NCBI RefSeq assembly: GCF_018224885.1 | Contig: NZ_JAGTXB010000010.1 | Coordinates: 240,246-304,245, forward strand | Direction: 5' to 3' | Source of the DNA: Chitinophaga hostae | GTDB lineage: Bacteria; Bacteroidota; Bacteroidia; Chitinophagales; Chitinophagaceae | DNA: 64,000 bases | Shown: piece by piece, positions 51,366-61,122 of the stretch | How positions within the stretch are numbered: position 1 is the first letter of the stretch | Layout: every line of letters begins with the position of its first letter | Notes under the pieces: model-generated | Databases searched by the model: none | The model's input: only the letters and a program-made list of their open reading frames with translations | Told to the model about the DNA's origin: nothing | Program-made: the position numbers and the translations under genes

Positions 51366-52706
51366 ATGGCTTTCAAGTTTTTGTCGATTTTACGTAACAG
51401 GCATTTTCATTCTCTTCTGGGGAATGTGATCATGGCTTTCTTCAACGTGCTTTCTTTTGCCCTACTGGTAAGGATGTTGTCTTTGAATGCATTCGGGGAA
51501 TGGGTACTGTTCCTTGCTACCTATAACATCCTTGATCAGATACGCACAGCTATGTTACAATCGGGTATCATTAAATTCAGTGCAGGGGTTGATGAAACTG
51601 TGAGCAGGCAGGTCACCGGGGCCGCCTGGTATATTTCGCTTTTAGTAACGCTCCTCTTCATAGCAGCTTCCTTTATTGTATATGCGGCGGGTTACCGCTG
51701 GTTCAGCGACACCTGGCATTTTTTTCTTGGCTGGCTGGGCATCATGACCTTACTTTCTCTTCCGTTTAACTTTGCCACCTGGGTATTACAGGCTGCGCAC
51801 CGGTTTGACAAAATTGTGCAGATACGTATCCTGCAAAACGGCTCTTTCCTGGTGTTGCTGAGCATTTTATTTTTCCTGAAACAGGTGACGCTGCACAATG
51901 TTTTGTATGCTTACTCTTTATCGCTGCTGGCCACCAGTATATACTGTTTGTTTTTTAAATGGACAGCATTGGGAACCATGGCTGCCAGAACCAGGGAACA
52001 TGTAAAGAGCCTGTATCATTACGGGAAGTTAATTGTGGGCAGTATGGTGTCTTCTTCTCTCCTTAATTATTCTGATAACCTGGTGCTGAGAACAATGCTG
52101 AGTCCTGCTGCTGTGGCGGTGTATAGCATTCCGCAAAAATTCATGGAAGTGATTGAGATTATCCTGAGAAGTTTTGTGGCCACTTCCCAGCCTACTATTT
52201 CCAGCGCTGCTAACAACAACGACTGGCCGGGAGTGTCCCGTGCTTTCTGCAAATACACCGGTACTGTCACCATCATGATTCTTCCGTTTGTTGCAGGATT
52301 GCTGTTGTTTACCAAGCCGCTGATACTGATACTGGCTTCCAAAACCTACCTGCCGGCCACGGATATTGTCCGGATATTCCTGTTGTCAGCCATCCTCTAT
52401 CCTATTGACAGGTTTATCGGGGTTACGCTTGATATGATTAACAAGCCACTGGTTAATTTCTACAAAAATCTACTTAAGTTGATTTTAAATATTATACTGG
52501 ACATTGTGCTGGTGCTGATGTTTGCAGACATACGTGCCGTTGCCATCGCTTCTTCCCTCAACCTGCTGTTTGCGGTAGTTTTCGGCTATTATTTTCTGCA
52601 ACGATATCTTTCGGGCATAGGTATTTCCAATATCTGGAAATATGGCTGGCAGGAGTGCAGGGCATTGTTGTCGAAAATAAAAATATTCCGTTTGCAGTAC
52701 AAATAA
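51366..52706 (+). CDS. Wzx-like oligosaccharide flippase
   Basis: 446 residues with about 12-14 TM helices and no soluble domain. MATE/polysaccharide-synthesis fold: first helices FHSLLGNVIMAFFNVLSFAL, later VYSIPQKFMEVIEIILRSFV, and Phe/Leu-rich helices to the end. It would flip lipid-linked repeat units across the inner membrane. A core-2/I-branching-like glycosyltransferase gene follows after 10 bp. No Wzy polymerase is recognisable in the window. Confidence 0.88.
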   Translation: MAFKFLSILRNRHFHSLLGNVIMAFFNVLSFALLVRMLSLNAFGEWVLFLATYNILDQIRTAMLQSGIIKFSAGVDETVSRQVTGAAWYISLLVTLLFIAASFIVYAAGYRWFSDTWHFFLGWLGIMTLLSLPFNFATWVLQAAHRFDKIVQIRILQNGSFLVLLSILFFLKQVTLHNVLYAYSLSLLATSIYCLFFKWTALGTMAARTREHVKSLYHYGKLIVGSMVSSSLLNYSDNLVLRTMLSPAAVAVYSIPQKFMEVIEIILRSFVATSQPTISSAANNNDWPGVSRAFCKYTGTVTIMILPFVAGLLLFTKPLILILASKTYLPATDIVRIFLLSAILYPIDRFIGVTLDMINKPLVNFYKNLLKLILNIILDIVLVLMFADIRAVAIASSLNLLFAVVFGYYFLQRYLSGIGISNIWKYGWQECRALLSKIKIFRLQYK

Positions 52707-52716
52707 TTCCACGTAC

Positions 52717-53559
52717 ATGAAACAAGCTTTTATTATACTGAGTCATAAAAATCCGCAGCAGTTATGCCGCCTGTTAAACAGACTGCAGCATCCTGCCATA
52801 GATTTTTATATTCACCTGGATGCCAAATCGGATATCAATGAGTGGCAGGCGGCCATGAACATACCGCGGGTATATTTTATTGAAAAACGGGTAAATGTTA
52901 CCTGGGCAGGGTATGGCACTATCCAGGCTGCGCTCAATGGCATAGCCGCCATTGTGGAATCAGGCTACCAATATAGTTTTTTACATCTTATCAGTGCGCA
53001 GGATTATCCGCTGGTGCACGTAGAGCAACTATACGGCTTTTTTAATGCCAACAATGGCCAGCAGTTCCTGGATATATTATCCGCGGAAGAATTGCAGCGG
53101 GTCATTACAAAAATAACATCCTACCATTTTGAAGATCTGCAACTACCGGGTAAATACCGTCTCACAGCACTAATAAATAAAATACTCCCCAAAAGGCGTC
53201 ATCCGCTTGGGCTGGAAGTATATGGCGGTTCTCTCTGGTGGAGCCTCACACAGGAATGTGCGGCAGCATGTTTATCCTACATCAGGTCACATCCTGAACT
53301 GGAACGATTTTATAAATATACCTGGGGAGGAGATGAATTTATTTTCCAGACCGTTATTATGAACAGTCCTTTTAAAGACAGTGTTCGGAATAATTACCGG
53401 CGCTATATCGACTGGTCAGAAGGGAAAGCGCATCCGAAAACCTTTGGCATGAATGATCTTGACAAAATTCTTGCATCAGGGCAGCTGCTGGGCCGGAAAT
53501 TTGACCTCGAGAAAGCACCCGACCTGCTGGATAAAATAGATGCGGCAGCGGGGTACTAA
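52717..53559 (+). CDS. Core-2/I-branching-like (GT14) glycosyltransferase
   Basis: 280 residues. N-terminal QAFIILSHKNPQQLCRLL with IDFYIHLDAKSD, then LHLISAQDYPL and GGDEFIFQTV late in the protein, follow the pattern of the beta-1,6-N-acetylglucosaminyltransferase (GT14, core-2/I branching) family. Soluble. Probably adds a branch or GlcNAc-type sugar to the repeat unit. Ends near a clear terminator. Confidence 0.88.
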   Translation: MKQAFIILSHKNPQQLCRLLNRLQHPAIDFYIHLDAKSDINEWQAAMNIPRVYFIEKRVNVTWAGYGTIQAALNGIAAIVESGYQYSFLHLISAQDYPLVHVEQLYGFFNANNGQQFLDILSAEELQRVITKITSYHFEDLQLPGKYRLTALINKILPKRRHPLGLEVYGGSLWWSLTQECAAACLSYIRSHPELERFYKYTWGGDEFIFQTVIMNSPFKDSVRNNYRRYIDWSEGKAHPKTFGMNDLDKILASGQLLGRKFDLEKAPDLLDKIDAAAGY

Positions 53560-53563
53560 TAAA

Positions 53564-53596
53564 AAAGGTTGATCCATTACAGATCAACCTTTCTTT
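53564..53596. terminator. Bidirectional terminator
   Basis: AAAGGTTGATC (53564-53574) pairs with GATCAACCTTT (53582-53592), with A-run before and T-rich DNA after. Lies between the convergent GT14 and methyltransferase genes. Confidence 0.8.
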
Positions 53597-53615
53597 CTAT
53601 CGGGACATTGTAACA

Positions 53616-54386
53616 TCAGTTAATATTCTTTCTCCATAAGGTATTAAAGCCCCCGGTAAAACTATACGGCAGCAGCTCTGCTACCTGGCAATCAAGGGTT
53701 TGAAGAAACTTTACTTTCTTCGTGAGTAAGGAAAAAGGAAATACATCCTCCACAAAATTGGTTTTTGCAAACTGTATGATCTTAAAGTTGCTGGCTTGTG
53801 CCAGGTGCCGCAGATCATTCCTGGTAAAGAATTGTACGTGATCGAGGTTATCGGCCTGCGACTGTGCGGTGGTGCCTTTAAAGCCCAGCGCACTCTTCAC
53901 CTTATTGATGGACGTCCATAACGCCGGGTTATTTCTTGCTTTCAGCATAGGTCTTGTCACGCACAGTTCCCTGGGGCCATTACCATTGGGTACGGTTACT
54001 ACCAGCAATCCATCATCTTTCAATGATTCGTAGATAGTATGCAGCAGCAGTTGCGGCTGATCAAGGTGTTCCAGCACCTCGCTGCATATCACTGCATCAT
54101 ATGTTTCACCCTGCGCCGTCAGCTGTTCAGCACTGATTGCTGCAAATTTCACATTCGGATAGGTGTTGCGCTGATTGGCAACAGCAATTGTTTTTTCACT
54201 GATATCAATTCCCAACACCTGATAGCCAAACTGGCCAAGGTGCCGGCTGATAACACCATTCCCGCATCCAACATCCAATACACGGCCTCCGTCGGGTATA
54301 TTTTTCTTCAAACTGTCTGTAATAAAATTCAGGCGCTTGATATCGGTAATGCGATTATATTCGTAGGTGATTGCGGTCTTTGTCAT
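53616..54386 (-). CDS. Class I SAM-dependent methyltransferase
   Basis: 256 residues. Motif I RVLDVGCGNGVISRHL, followed by VLGIDISEKTIAVAN and post-motif AVICSEVLEHLDQPQLLLH, as in UbiG/type 11 methyltransferases. Its C-terminal third (after residue 150) is variable. In a glycan cluster it may methylate a sugar or lipid carrier intermediate. The GT4 gene lies 21 bp upstream on the same strand. Confidence 0.88.
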   Translation of the reverse strand: MTKTAITYEYNRITDIKRLNFITDSLKKNIPDGGRVLDVGCGNGVISRHLGQFGYQVLGIDISEKTIAVANQRNTYPNVKFAAISAEQLTAQGETYDAVICSEVLEHLDQPQLLLHTIYESLKDDGLLVVTVPNGNGPRELCVTRPMLKARNNPALWTSINKVKSALGFKGTTAQSQADNLDHVQFFTRNDLRHLAQASNFKIIQFAKTNFVEDVFPFSLLTKKVKFLQTLDCQVAELLPYSFTGGFNTLWRKNIN

Positions 54387-54407
54387 ATTGAAATTGATAA
54401 AATGTTA

Positions 54408-55535
54408 TTATTTGCAAAGCTGTCGGTAAACAGCAGAAATTTTCTCCGTCATCCCGGTCACATTAAAGTGTTCCACAATTGCCGCCTTGGCATTTTGCTG
54501 CAATGACTGACGCAATGCGCCATCGGTAGCGAGTTTCACAATTGCCATGGCTAATGCAGTGCTGTTTTCCGCTGGTACCAGCAGGCCATTTTCCCCGTCT
54601 TTTACCGCTTCGCGGGTACCGTCCACGTCACTGGCGATAACGGCCTTTCCCATTGCCATTGCTTCCAGCACGCCTATCGGAAAACCTTCCCATAAAGAAG
54701 GCAAACAGTATATATCGGCTGCATTCAATACTGCCGGCACATCCTGCCGGAAGCCATCAAATGTAACGTGGTTTTCTACCTGCAGTTCTTTGGCCGCCTG
54801 TACCGCAGCTTCTTTCAGTTCTCCGTCTCCTATCATCAGCAAATGCAGTTCCGGTCTACTTTTAAGCGCTGCAGCAAAAGCATGTATCATACTTACCGGG
54901 TCTTTCTGATAAGTCATCCGGGCAATGTAACACAGCAGCAGCTTATCAGCCGGAATACCATAAGCCCCGCGCACATCAGGATACGCCGCATCCGGGTTAA
55001 ACTTTTGCAGGTTCACCCCATTCCTGACCACCACACCAGAAAACCCGTTAAAAGCTTTGATCCCGGTTTGTCGGTTGGACTCCGACACACAAATATTTAC
55101 CTGGGTTTTACGGGTGATAAATTTTTCCGCGGCTACGCGCAAACGGCGGGTCAGCGGATGTAATCCATCATGAAATGACCATCCGTGAATGGTATATACT
55201 ACCGGCAAGCCCAGGTTACGGGCCGCCCACAATACGTTTGTATTGGCCCTGGTACCGTGTACATGTACAATATCAATACGTTGTTCTTCTATAAACTTTC
55301 TTACCTTTTTCCAAACGCTGATATCGAATGCCTTTTCACTGGCAATCACATACGCCGGAACGCCCAATTTTTCCAATGCAGTGATCATCGGTCCGTCTGT
55401 AAAGGAAAGCACGATTGGCTCAAAAGCTGTTTTATCCAATGAGGCTACCAGGTCCAGCACATGACTCTCTCCGCCGCCGATTTTACCCTGGCGGATGGTT
55501 TCGAGTACCCGTGTTTTACCTTTTAAATTGTCCAT
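54408..55535 (-). CDS. GT4-family glycosyltransferase
   Basis: 375 residues, GT-B fold. TRVLETIRQGKIGGGESHVL near the N-terminus, HVHGTRANTNVLWAARNLGL, and a C-terminal nucleotide-sugar site with YCLPSLWEGFPIGVLEAMAM. Retaining transferase adding a sugar to the surface polysaccharide repeat. Next to asnB (1-bp gap) in the same minus-strand run. Confidence 0.93.
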   Translation of the reverse strand: MDNLKGKTRVLETIRQGKIGGGESHVLDLVASLDKTAFEPIVLSFTDGPMITALEKLGVPAYVIASEKAFDISVWKKVRKFIEEQRIDIVHVHGTRANTNVLWAARNLGLPVVYTIHGWSFHDGLHPLTRRLRVAAEKFITRKTQVNICVSESNRQTGIKAFNGFSGVVVRNGVNLQKFNPDAAYPDVRGAYGIPADKLLLCYIARMTYQKDPVSMIHAFAAALKSRPELHLLMIGDGELKEAAVQAAKELQVENHVTFDGFRQDVPAVLNAADIYCLPSLWEGFPIGVLEAMAMGKAVIASDVDGTREAVKDGENGLLVPAENSTALAMAIVKLATDGALRQSLQQNAKAAIVEHFNVTGMTEKISAVYRQLCK

Positions 55536-55536
55536 G

Positions 55537-57438
55537 CTATAATTTTTCTATCCAGCGGCTGTACCACAGCTGGAATACCAATATATTCCACAGCTTCTGG
55601 TGGCTTACTTTACCACCGGATAAGTAGGTGTTTAACAGTTGTTCTACATGCTCCACGTTAAAAAGGCCAGATTTTGCCAGGCGTTCGCCAGACAGGTAAT
55701 ACTGCATCTGTTCTTTTAATTCATCTTTAAACCACACCTGCAAAGGCGCAATGAACGGGCGTTTTGGACGTTCCATCAGCGGCTTTGGAATATATTTGTG
55801 TACAATTGTTTTGAGGATATATTTGTTGATACCATCCTTTACTTTCAGCGATGCCGGCACTTGTGCCAGGAATTCCACCAGGCGGTGATCCAGCATGGGT
55901 TCGCGGCCTTCGATACTTACCGACATGGTGGCTCTGTCTACCTTTACCAGGTTATTGTCTACCAGGAAAGTTTTATAGTCTACCGCCAGTAAACGGTTCA
56001 ACGGATCGTTCATGCTATCCAGCTCCCCGTTCATATCAAAGTTGGTCCGGTAGCCGTCGGTAGGCATGTTGGTATAGTAATTCACTTCGTTTTCCGTCAG
56101 GTATTGACTGATATATTTGAGCGCCTGCTGCGGTTTTCCGCTGGCCCAGATCAGTTTCATTTTTTCATACCGCGAAGCAAAATTGTATTGCTTATTAAAA
56201 TAAGGGATCGCTTCCGGCGATACCACCGACATGGCTGCGCTGATCGTGCGTTGCAACGGGCGGGGAAAGCTTCCTGTATAACGAAGCGATTGATTAAACT
56301 TATTATAGCCGGCAAACAGTTCGTCGCCACCGTCTGCTGAAAGCACTACTTTAACTTCCTTTGCTGCAAATTTACTCACCAGTGTAGTGGGCACGGTGGA
56401 GTTGTCGGCAAAAGGTTCATCATATATCTCCGGCAAATGTTCCAGCACTTCTTTGGCCTCCTTGGGTCCTACAATCCATTCGTGATGGTCGGTGCCCAGG
56501 TGCATGGCAATTTTTTTCGCCTCTTTGGATTCGTCCCATTGCGGCTCTTTATACCCGATCGTAAACGTTTTTATACGGTTGGAGGTATTGGATTGCAGCA
56601 GAGCGGCAACGCTGGCGCTATCATACCCGCCGCTCAAAAACACGCCCACCGGCACATCGGATACCATGCGATAACTATAGGCGCTATGCATCAGTTCTTC
56701 GGTGCGACGGATCACATCCGATTGTGTTAAACCCGTAAGGGGCTGACGGTAGGCGTCCAGTACATTCCAGTATTGGTGTTCCTTTACCCCGGCATCTTCC
56801 AGGGTTACTTTTAAAACATGCCCTGGCTTTAGTTTATGGGTGTTTTTGTAAATAGTATAAGGGGCCGGGATATAACTAAACTGCAGGAACAGCGATAAGC
56901 TTTTCTCATCAATTTCTTTTTTGAAAGATGGATGCTCACAGAGTCCTTTCAGCTCCGATGCAAAGAGTAAGGTTTGATTATGCCAGTAGTAGTAGAGTGG
57001 CTTTACGCCTGCGCGGTCACGGAAAAGTGTTACTTCGTTGCTATTACGGTCGTAGATAACGAAGGCGAACATACCAATACATTTGTCGAGGATTTTTTCA
57101 CCCCATTGGGCATATCCCTTTATCAGTACTTCCGTATCGGCGCCGGAATGAAAGGTGTAATCCAATTTTTCCAGTTCCTTGCGGATCTCTTTGAAATTAT
57201 ATATTTCGCCATTGAATACAATGGAGAATTGATTAAAATGCATGGGTTGATGTCCTGAACTGGAAAGATCCAGAATAGACAAACGGCGTTGTCCCAGACC
57301 AACAGATGCGCGGGGAGCTTCATAAACTTCGTAGCCGGCGTCGTTAGGCCCGCGATGAGCCATTACGTCCGTCATTTTCCGCAGTGTATCCGCGTCTGAT
57401 TTTTGGGTAAAATCAATAAACCCTGCTATGCCACACAT
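55537..57438 (-). CDS. asnB: Glutamine-hydrolysing asparagine synthetase
   Basis: 633 residues. Class II glutamine amidotransferase with catalytic Cys2 (MCGIAGF) and the MAHRGPNDAG motif, then the ATP-binding synthetase domain with VFLSGGYDSASVAALLQ (SGGxDS PPi-loop). In polysaccharide clusters AsnB-like enzymes often amidate a glycan or sugar acid rather than make free asparagine; both uses are possible. Its 5' end overlaps the upstream GT2 gene by 13 bp, so the two are translationally coupled. Confidence 0.94.
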   Translation of the reverse strand: MCGIAGFIDFTQKSDADTLRKMTDVMAHRGPNDAGYEVYEAPRASVGLGQRRLSILDLSSSGHQPMHFNQFSIVFNGEIYNFKEIRKELEKLDYTFHSGADTEVLIKGYAQWGEKILDKCIGMFAFVIYDRNSNEVTLFRDRAGVKPLYYYWHNQTLLFASELKGLCEHPSFKKEIDEKSLSLFLQFSYIPAPYTIYKNTHKLKPGHVLKVTLEDAGVKEHQYWNVLDAYRQPLTGLTQSDVIRRTEELMHSAYSYRMVSDVPVGVFLSGGYDSASVAALLQSNTSNRIKTFTIGYKEPQWDESKEAKKIAMHLGTDHHEWIVGPKEAKEVLEHLPEIYDEPFADNSTVPTTLVSKFAAKEVKVVLSADGGDELFAGYNKFNQSLRYTGSFPRPLQRTISAAMSVVSPEAIPYFNKQYNFASRYEKMKLIWASGKPQQALKYISQYLTENEVNYYTNMPTDGYRTNFDMNGELDSMNDPLNRLLAVDYKTFLVDNNLVKVDRATMSVSIEGREPMLDHRLVEFLAQVPASLKVKDGINKYILKTIVHKYIPKPLMERPKRPFIAPLQVWFKDELKEQMQYYLSGERLAKSGLFNVEHVEQLLNTYLSGGKVSHQKLWNILVFQLWYSRWIEKL

Positions 57439-58349
57439 ATATTATCTGGTTTAGGGTGTTTAAGATTCCAAAAAATGCCATTCCAGAAGGCTTTCATGTG
57501 AACGGATTCCCGCTTTAATAAAAACTGAGCTGTATTCTTCGGTATCGTCAGGAAAATAAAATACAAAACAAATATTGTTCTGGCAGGAAGTTTTACATTT
57601 CTGCGCATAAACAAAATCCTGTTTCGTGTAATGTAATATGTTTTCAGCGGGCTGTTCTTTCCCGTTGTCATAGATTCTTTGTGATAAATAAGCGATTTAT
57701 ACTGGTAGTAAATTTTATACCCGTGCCGCTTAAACTGTTCGCACCAGTCGAATTCTTCATAATAAAGAAAATATACTTCCGGCATCAGCCCTACTTTCTG
57801 TACTGCCGCTGCGGACACCATCATAGCGCCGCCATGGGCGTAATGTGTTTCCGTCACTGCATCATACTGACCGTTATCGGCTTCCCTGCATCCGATCATG
57901 CTGTTTCTGCCGGTGAGGGTGTCTACTGGTTTGTAGCCCGCATATTCGATCGTTCCCTTATGAAAAAAGTAATGAAACTTCGGACTTACCACGCCGGCAT
58001 CCGGGTGCTTGCTGAATATTTCCAGCAATCCTTCTATCAGCCCTTCGGTAAACTCGGTATCATTATTCACCAGGAAAAAATACGCTCCGCTGGCAGCCCT
58101 GATGCCCAGGTTGTTGCCACCGGCAAAGCCCAGATTTTTGTCGCTGGTAATCACTTTTGCAGCCGGGTATTCTTTGATGATGGCTGCTACCGGACTTTCC
58201 ACGGAGGCATTATCGACGACGATTACCTCCAGGTTGGGGTAGCTGATCCTGTTGAGAGAGGCCATTAACTCCGCTGTTATAGCAGCGTTGTTATAATTAA
58301 CGGTTATAATAGATACCAGTGGATAATATGTATTACTTTCTGGCTGCAT
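57426..58349 (-). CDS. GT2-family (rhamnosyltransferase-like) glycosyltransferase
   Basis: 307 residues. LVSIITVNYNNAAITAELM and the DxD-type VNNDTE characterise GT-A inverting glycosyltransferases, and the VDNASVESP and NLGFAGGNNLGIRAA motifs are frequent in rhamnosyltransferase-like members. A C-terminal hydrophobic stretch (TIFVLYFIFLTI) suggests membrane association. Overlaps asnB downstream and the next GT2 gene upstream (17 bp). Confidence 0.92.
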   Translation of the reverse strand: MQPESNTYYPLVSIITVNYNNAAITAELMASLNRISYPNLEVIVVDNASVESPVAAIIKEYPAAKVITSDKNLGFAGGNNLGIRAASGAYFFLVNNDTEFTEGLIEGLLEIFSKHPDAGVVSPKFHYFFHKGTIEYAGYKPVDTLTGRNSMIGCREADNGQYDAVTETHYAHGGAMMVSAAAVQKVGLMPEVYFLYYEEFDWCEQFKRHGYKIYYQYKSLIYHKESMTTGKNSPLKTYYITRNRILFMRRNVKLPARTIFVLYFIFLTIPKNTAQFLLKRESVHMKAFWNGIFWNLKHPKPDNICVA

Positions 58350-59541
58350 CTAGTAGCGGATTGTCGATACCGGTTTGGGTATGTGTGGTATGAATAAATG
58401 TTTTATCTGCGCCCTTCAAGCGAAACAGCAATAGTATCATAATACCGATGGCCCTTGGCAGTGTAAGCATTGCAGTAAAAAGGTACCTGGTAAAGAATTT
58501 CCCCGGAATTGGCAATAAAAGACTGATGATATTCAGTGCAAACAGTACCAGCCAGTAGTACACAGGTACTAATATAAACGACTGCAGCAAAAAGCAAAGC
58601 ACCGTACCAAAGGTTAGGGCCGCCAGCAGCAACATACGTGGCAGCAATGCATTCTGGCACACCGCCAGGTTGAAATAGTTAAGGTCGCCTTTGAACAGTT
58701 CGGCCCATCCTTTCTTCCAGAAGGTGCGTAAATACACGAGCTGGCTTGACATCCAGCGTTTGCGCTGGTTTTCGAATACGGCCGCGTGTGTAATTTTTTC
58801 ATCAAAAACGTAAGCATCTTCCAGGTAAAGGATCGTGTGTCCTTTTTCTATTACCAGCAGCTGCAGTACCTTATCAAAACCTCCGGTAGCCTGGATTTCA
58901 GCCAGGATCTGCCTGATGAGCGGATAATGAAAAGCCATACCGGAACCAATTACAGACGAGGACAATCCCAAAGCATTGGCGCCCTTTCTGTAAAGGTGGT
59001 TGGCGATAATTTCGTTGGCGGCGTCCAGGATCGCAAAGGGAGTATTCAGATTTTTGGCTACTCTTTGCCCCTGTATCGCGTAGTTTCCTTCCTGGTAGGC
59101 ATGATTTATTTTTAATAAAAAATCTTCTTCCAGCACATTATCCGCATCACAAATCAATGCCAGGTCATAGTCATCGCCAAGATGTTCAAATGCCGCATTC
59201 AAAGACTTAGCCTTTGTGCTTTTATCAAATTTAACCGGCAGCACATTGGCGCCGGTAGCAGCCAGCTCCATCAGGGTTCTTGGCTGCAGCGAATCTGCAA
59301 TTACCACTACTTCAAACCGGTCTACAGGGTAGCGCAACCGGTTGTAGCTGGCTACGGTAGACAGGATGATACTATCTTCCTTGTAGGCTGGAATGAGTAC
59401 GGCAATCTTTGCAAAGCGCTCCGTATTCCTGTATGATATCTCTTTCTTCCGGCTCAGGCGTCCGGCAATGGCTAACAAAAGATTGTACAATACACATCCG
59501 GCCAGGTAAACAAACAGTATTAATTCTAAAATTGCTATCAT
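58333..59541 (-). CDS. Membrane-bound GT2 glycosyltransferase (processive-type)
   Basis: 402 residues. N-terminal TM (about 3-22), GT-A domain with LIPAYKEDSIILSTVASYN, CDADN and the acceptor-channel motif QRKRW (QxxRW-like), and C-terminal TM helices (about 295-370). QxxRW suggests a processive or polysaccharide-synthase-like enzyme, as in hyaluronan, cellulose or poly-GlcNAc synthases. Adjacent to the initiating sugar transferase gene, whose stop codon overlaps its start by 1 bp. Confidence 0.9.
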   Translation of the reverse strand: MIAILELILFVYLAGCVLYNLLLAIAGRLSRKKEISYRNTERFAKIAVLIPAYKEDSIILSTVASYNRLRYPVDRFEVVVIADSLQPRTLMELAATGANVLPVKFDKSTKAKSLNAAFEHLGDDYDLALICDADNVLEEDFLLKINHAYQEGNYAIQGQRVAKNLNTPFAILDAANEIIANHLYRKGANALGLSSSVIGSGMAFHYPLIRQILAEIQATGGFDKVLQLLVIEKGHTILYLEDAYVFDEKITHAAVFENQRKRWMSSQLVYLRTFWKKGWAELFKGDLNYFNLAVCQNALLPRMLLLAALTFGTVLCFLLQSFILVPVYYWLVLFALNIISLLLPIPGKFFTRYLFTAMLTLPRAIGIMILLLFRLKGADKTFIHTTHTQTGIDNPLLDAARK

Positions 59542-60725
59542 TATACATTATCTTTTTGCACAAGTGCGCGCGGCGTATTTACCATCAGCCACATATCGTA
59601 CCTGAACGAGCGCTTATGCGCATAGTTAATATCCAGATCTATCCTTTCCTTTACTGACATATCCTTCTTACCTCTTTTGCTTACCTGCCAGAGGCCGGTG
59701 ATGCCTGCAGGGGCGAGGAATCTTTCCACCCAGTCGTCGGTAGTCAGCGTGGTGGCTTCATACAAAGGCAAAGGACGGTTACCTACCAGCGACATATCGC
59801 CTTTCAGTACATTCAGCAGCTGGGGTAATTCGTCGAGACTTGAATTACGTAAAAAGCTGCCCAGTTTTGTTACCCGCGGATCATTGGATACTTTGATGAA
59901 TACAGGTCCGGCATTACTGCCTTCATATTGATTAAGGTGCTTGATCTTATCCAGTTGCTTGTCGGCATCCGGGATCATCGTCCTGAATTTATAAAACTTG
60001 AATACGCGGTAGTTGCGGCCGGCCCGTTTTGCCGCATAGAAAATCGGCCCCTTCGATTCCAGCCTGATCAATGTGGCAATCAGCACCAGAAGCGGGCTTA
60101 GCAACAACAAGCCGGTACCTGCCAGCATCACATCAAGCGAGCGTTTCATGAAATTACTGTAGAACCGGCGGGTATACAGTCTCTTGGTAATGCCGCGTTT
60201 CCGGTAGGCAGGGATAGCCCGCATACGTTTAAACTTGCTGACAATGGCTACTTTATTACCCAGCATATGCCACACATCGCGTGTGATCACATCATCAATA
60301 AAGCCGTACTTTTTTACCAGCGGTTTCAGTTCATCGAAACCTTTGTCGGCATAAATAAAAAAGGGAATGGAGCTGAGGAACTGCCTGGTCGAAAAAAAAG
60401 ACTCCCACTCAGACAATGCAGATTCGTATCCGCTCTCAAACCGGTAAATAATCACCGCAGGCATTCTCTTAAAAACATGTTGCAACTGGTACATCACTTT
60501 TTTTGCGTCTTCCACATTCTCCGTCACAACACACCTGAACTGATCATTTTCGGCTAACATTTCTTTATGGGGGTGACCAACAAAAAGTACAATACTCTCA
60601 GCATCCGCGGTATCGGCCAGGGCAACATGGTTGTCTGATTCCCTGACGCTGTGTACCTGCAGTAAATTAGGTGTAGAGGTGTTCATATGTCGCTTATTAG
60701 TAGTGTATTGGCTTAATCGTACCAT
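59541..60725 (-). CDS. Undecaprenyl-phosphate sugar phosphotransferase with N-terminal receiver-like domain
   Basis: 394 residues from the ATG at 60725, or 381 from 60686; the first is 4 bp from the upstream regulator. The C-terminal half (about 190-394) is a bacterial sugar transferase with one membrane helix (LDVMLAGTGLLLLSPLLVLI), KRAGRNYRVFKFYKFRTM and SLDELPQLLNVLKGDMSLVG. It starts repeat-unit assembly by moving a sugar-phosphate to the lipid carrier. Residues about 30-170 have the size and layout of a receiver domain but lack the phospho-accepting Asp (VIIYRFESG in its place), so they look like a degenerate regulator fused to the enzyme. Confidence 0.9.
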   Translation of the reverse strand: MVRLSQYTTNKRHMNTSTPNLLQVHSVRESDNHVALADTADAESIVLFVGHPHKEMLAENDQFRCVVTENVEDAKKVMYQLQHVFKRMPAVIIYRFESGYESALSEWESFFSTRQFLSSIPFFIYADKGFDELKPLVKKYGFIDDVITRDVWHMLGNKVAIVSKFKRMRAIPAYRKRGITKRLYTRRFYSNFMKRSLDVMLAGTGLLLLSPLLVLIATLIRLESKGPIFYAAKRAGRNYRVFKFYKFRTMIPDADKQLDKIKHLNQYEGSNAGPVFIKVSNDPRVTKLGSFLRNSSLDELPQLLNVLKGDMSLVGNRPLPLYEATTLTTDDWVERFLAPAGITGLWQVSKRGKKDMSVKERIDLDINYAHKRSFRYDMWLMVNTPRALVQKDNV

Positions 60726-60729
60726 ATTG

Positions 60730-61122
60730 CTATACAGCAGAGATGGTTAGTTGTTCATTTAATATGAAGCCCACTTTACTCATCAGCTGCATGGGGTCGA
60801 AGGGCTTCTGTACCACCTGTCTTACACTATTATACCTGGTTGATAAATCATTAATTTTCTCTGCAAAAAATCCGGACAGCACAATTACCGGGATCTCCTG
60901 GTATAAATAACTGCCCGATAAATAATCCAGCAGTTCCCAGCCATCAATGTTAGGCATCTGCAGATCTGTGATAATAAGATCCGGCTTATTGCCTTTCAGC
61001 AACCATGTCATTGCTACCAGACCGTCTGGTGCGGAAACCACTGAATACTCCTTTCCCAAAACCGCCTCCAGCAAATAACGCATAGGCATGCTGTCGTCTA
61101 TTATTAAAATTTTCTTTTTCAT
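60730..61122 (-). CDS. Stand-alone CheY-like response regulator
   Basis: 130 residues from the ATG at 61122, the start closest to the first strand KKKILIIDDS. Acidic pocket D9/D10, phospho-acceptor D53 (LIITDLQMP), Ser83 (VLSGF) and Lys106 (QKPFDP) are all present, so it should be phosphorylatable. No output domain. It ends 4 bp before the sugar transferase, whose N-terminus resembles a receiver. It probably controls polymer synthesis through protein contact. Its kinase is not in the window. Confidence 0.9.
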   Translation of the reverse strand: MKKKILIIDDSMPMRYLLEAVLGKEYSVVSAPDGLVAMTWLLKGNKPDLIITDLQMPNIDGWELLDYLSGSYLYQEIPVIVLSGFFAEKINDLSTRYNSVRQVVQKPFDPMQLMSKVGFILNEQLTISAV

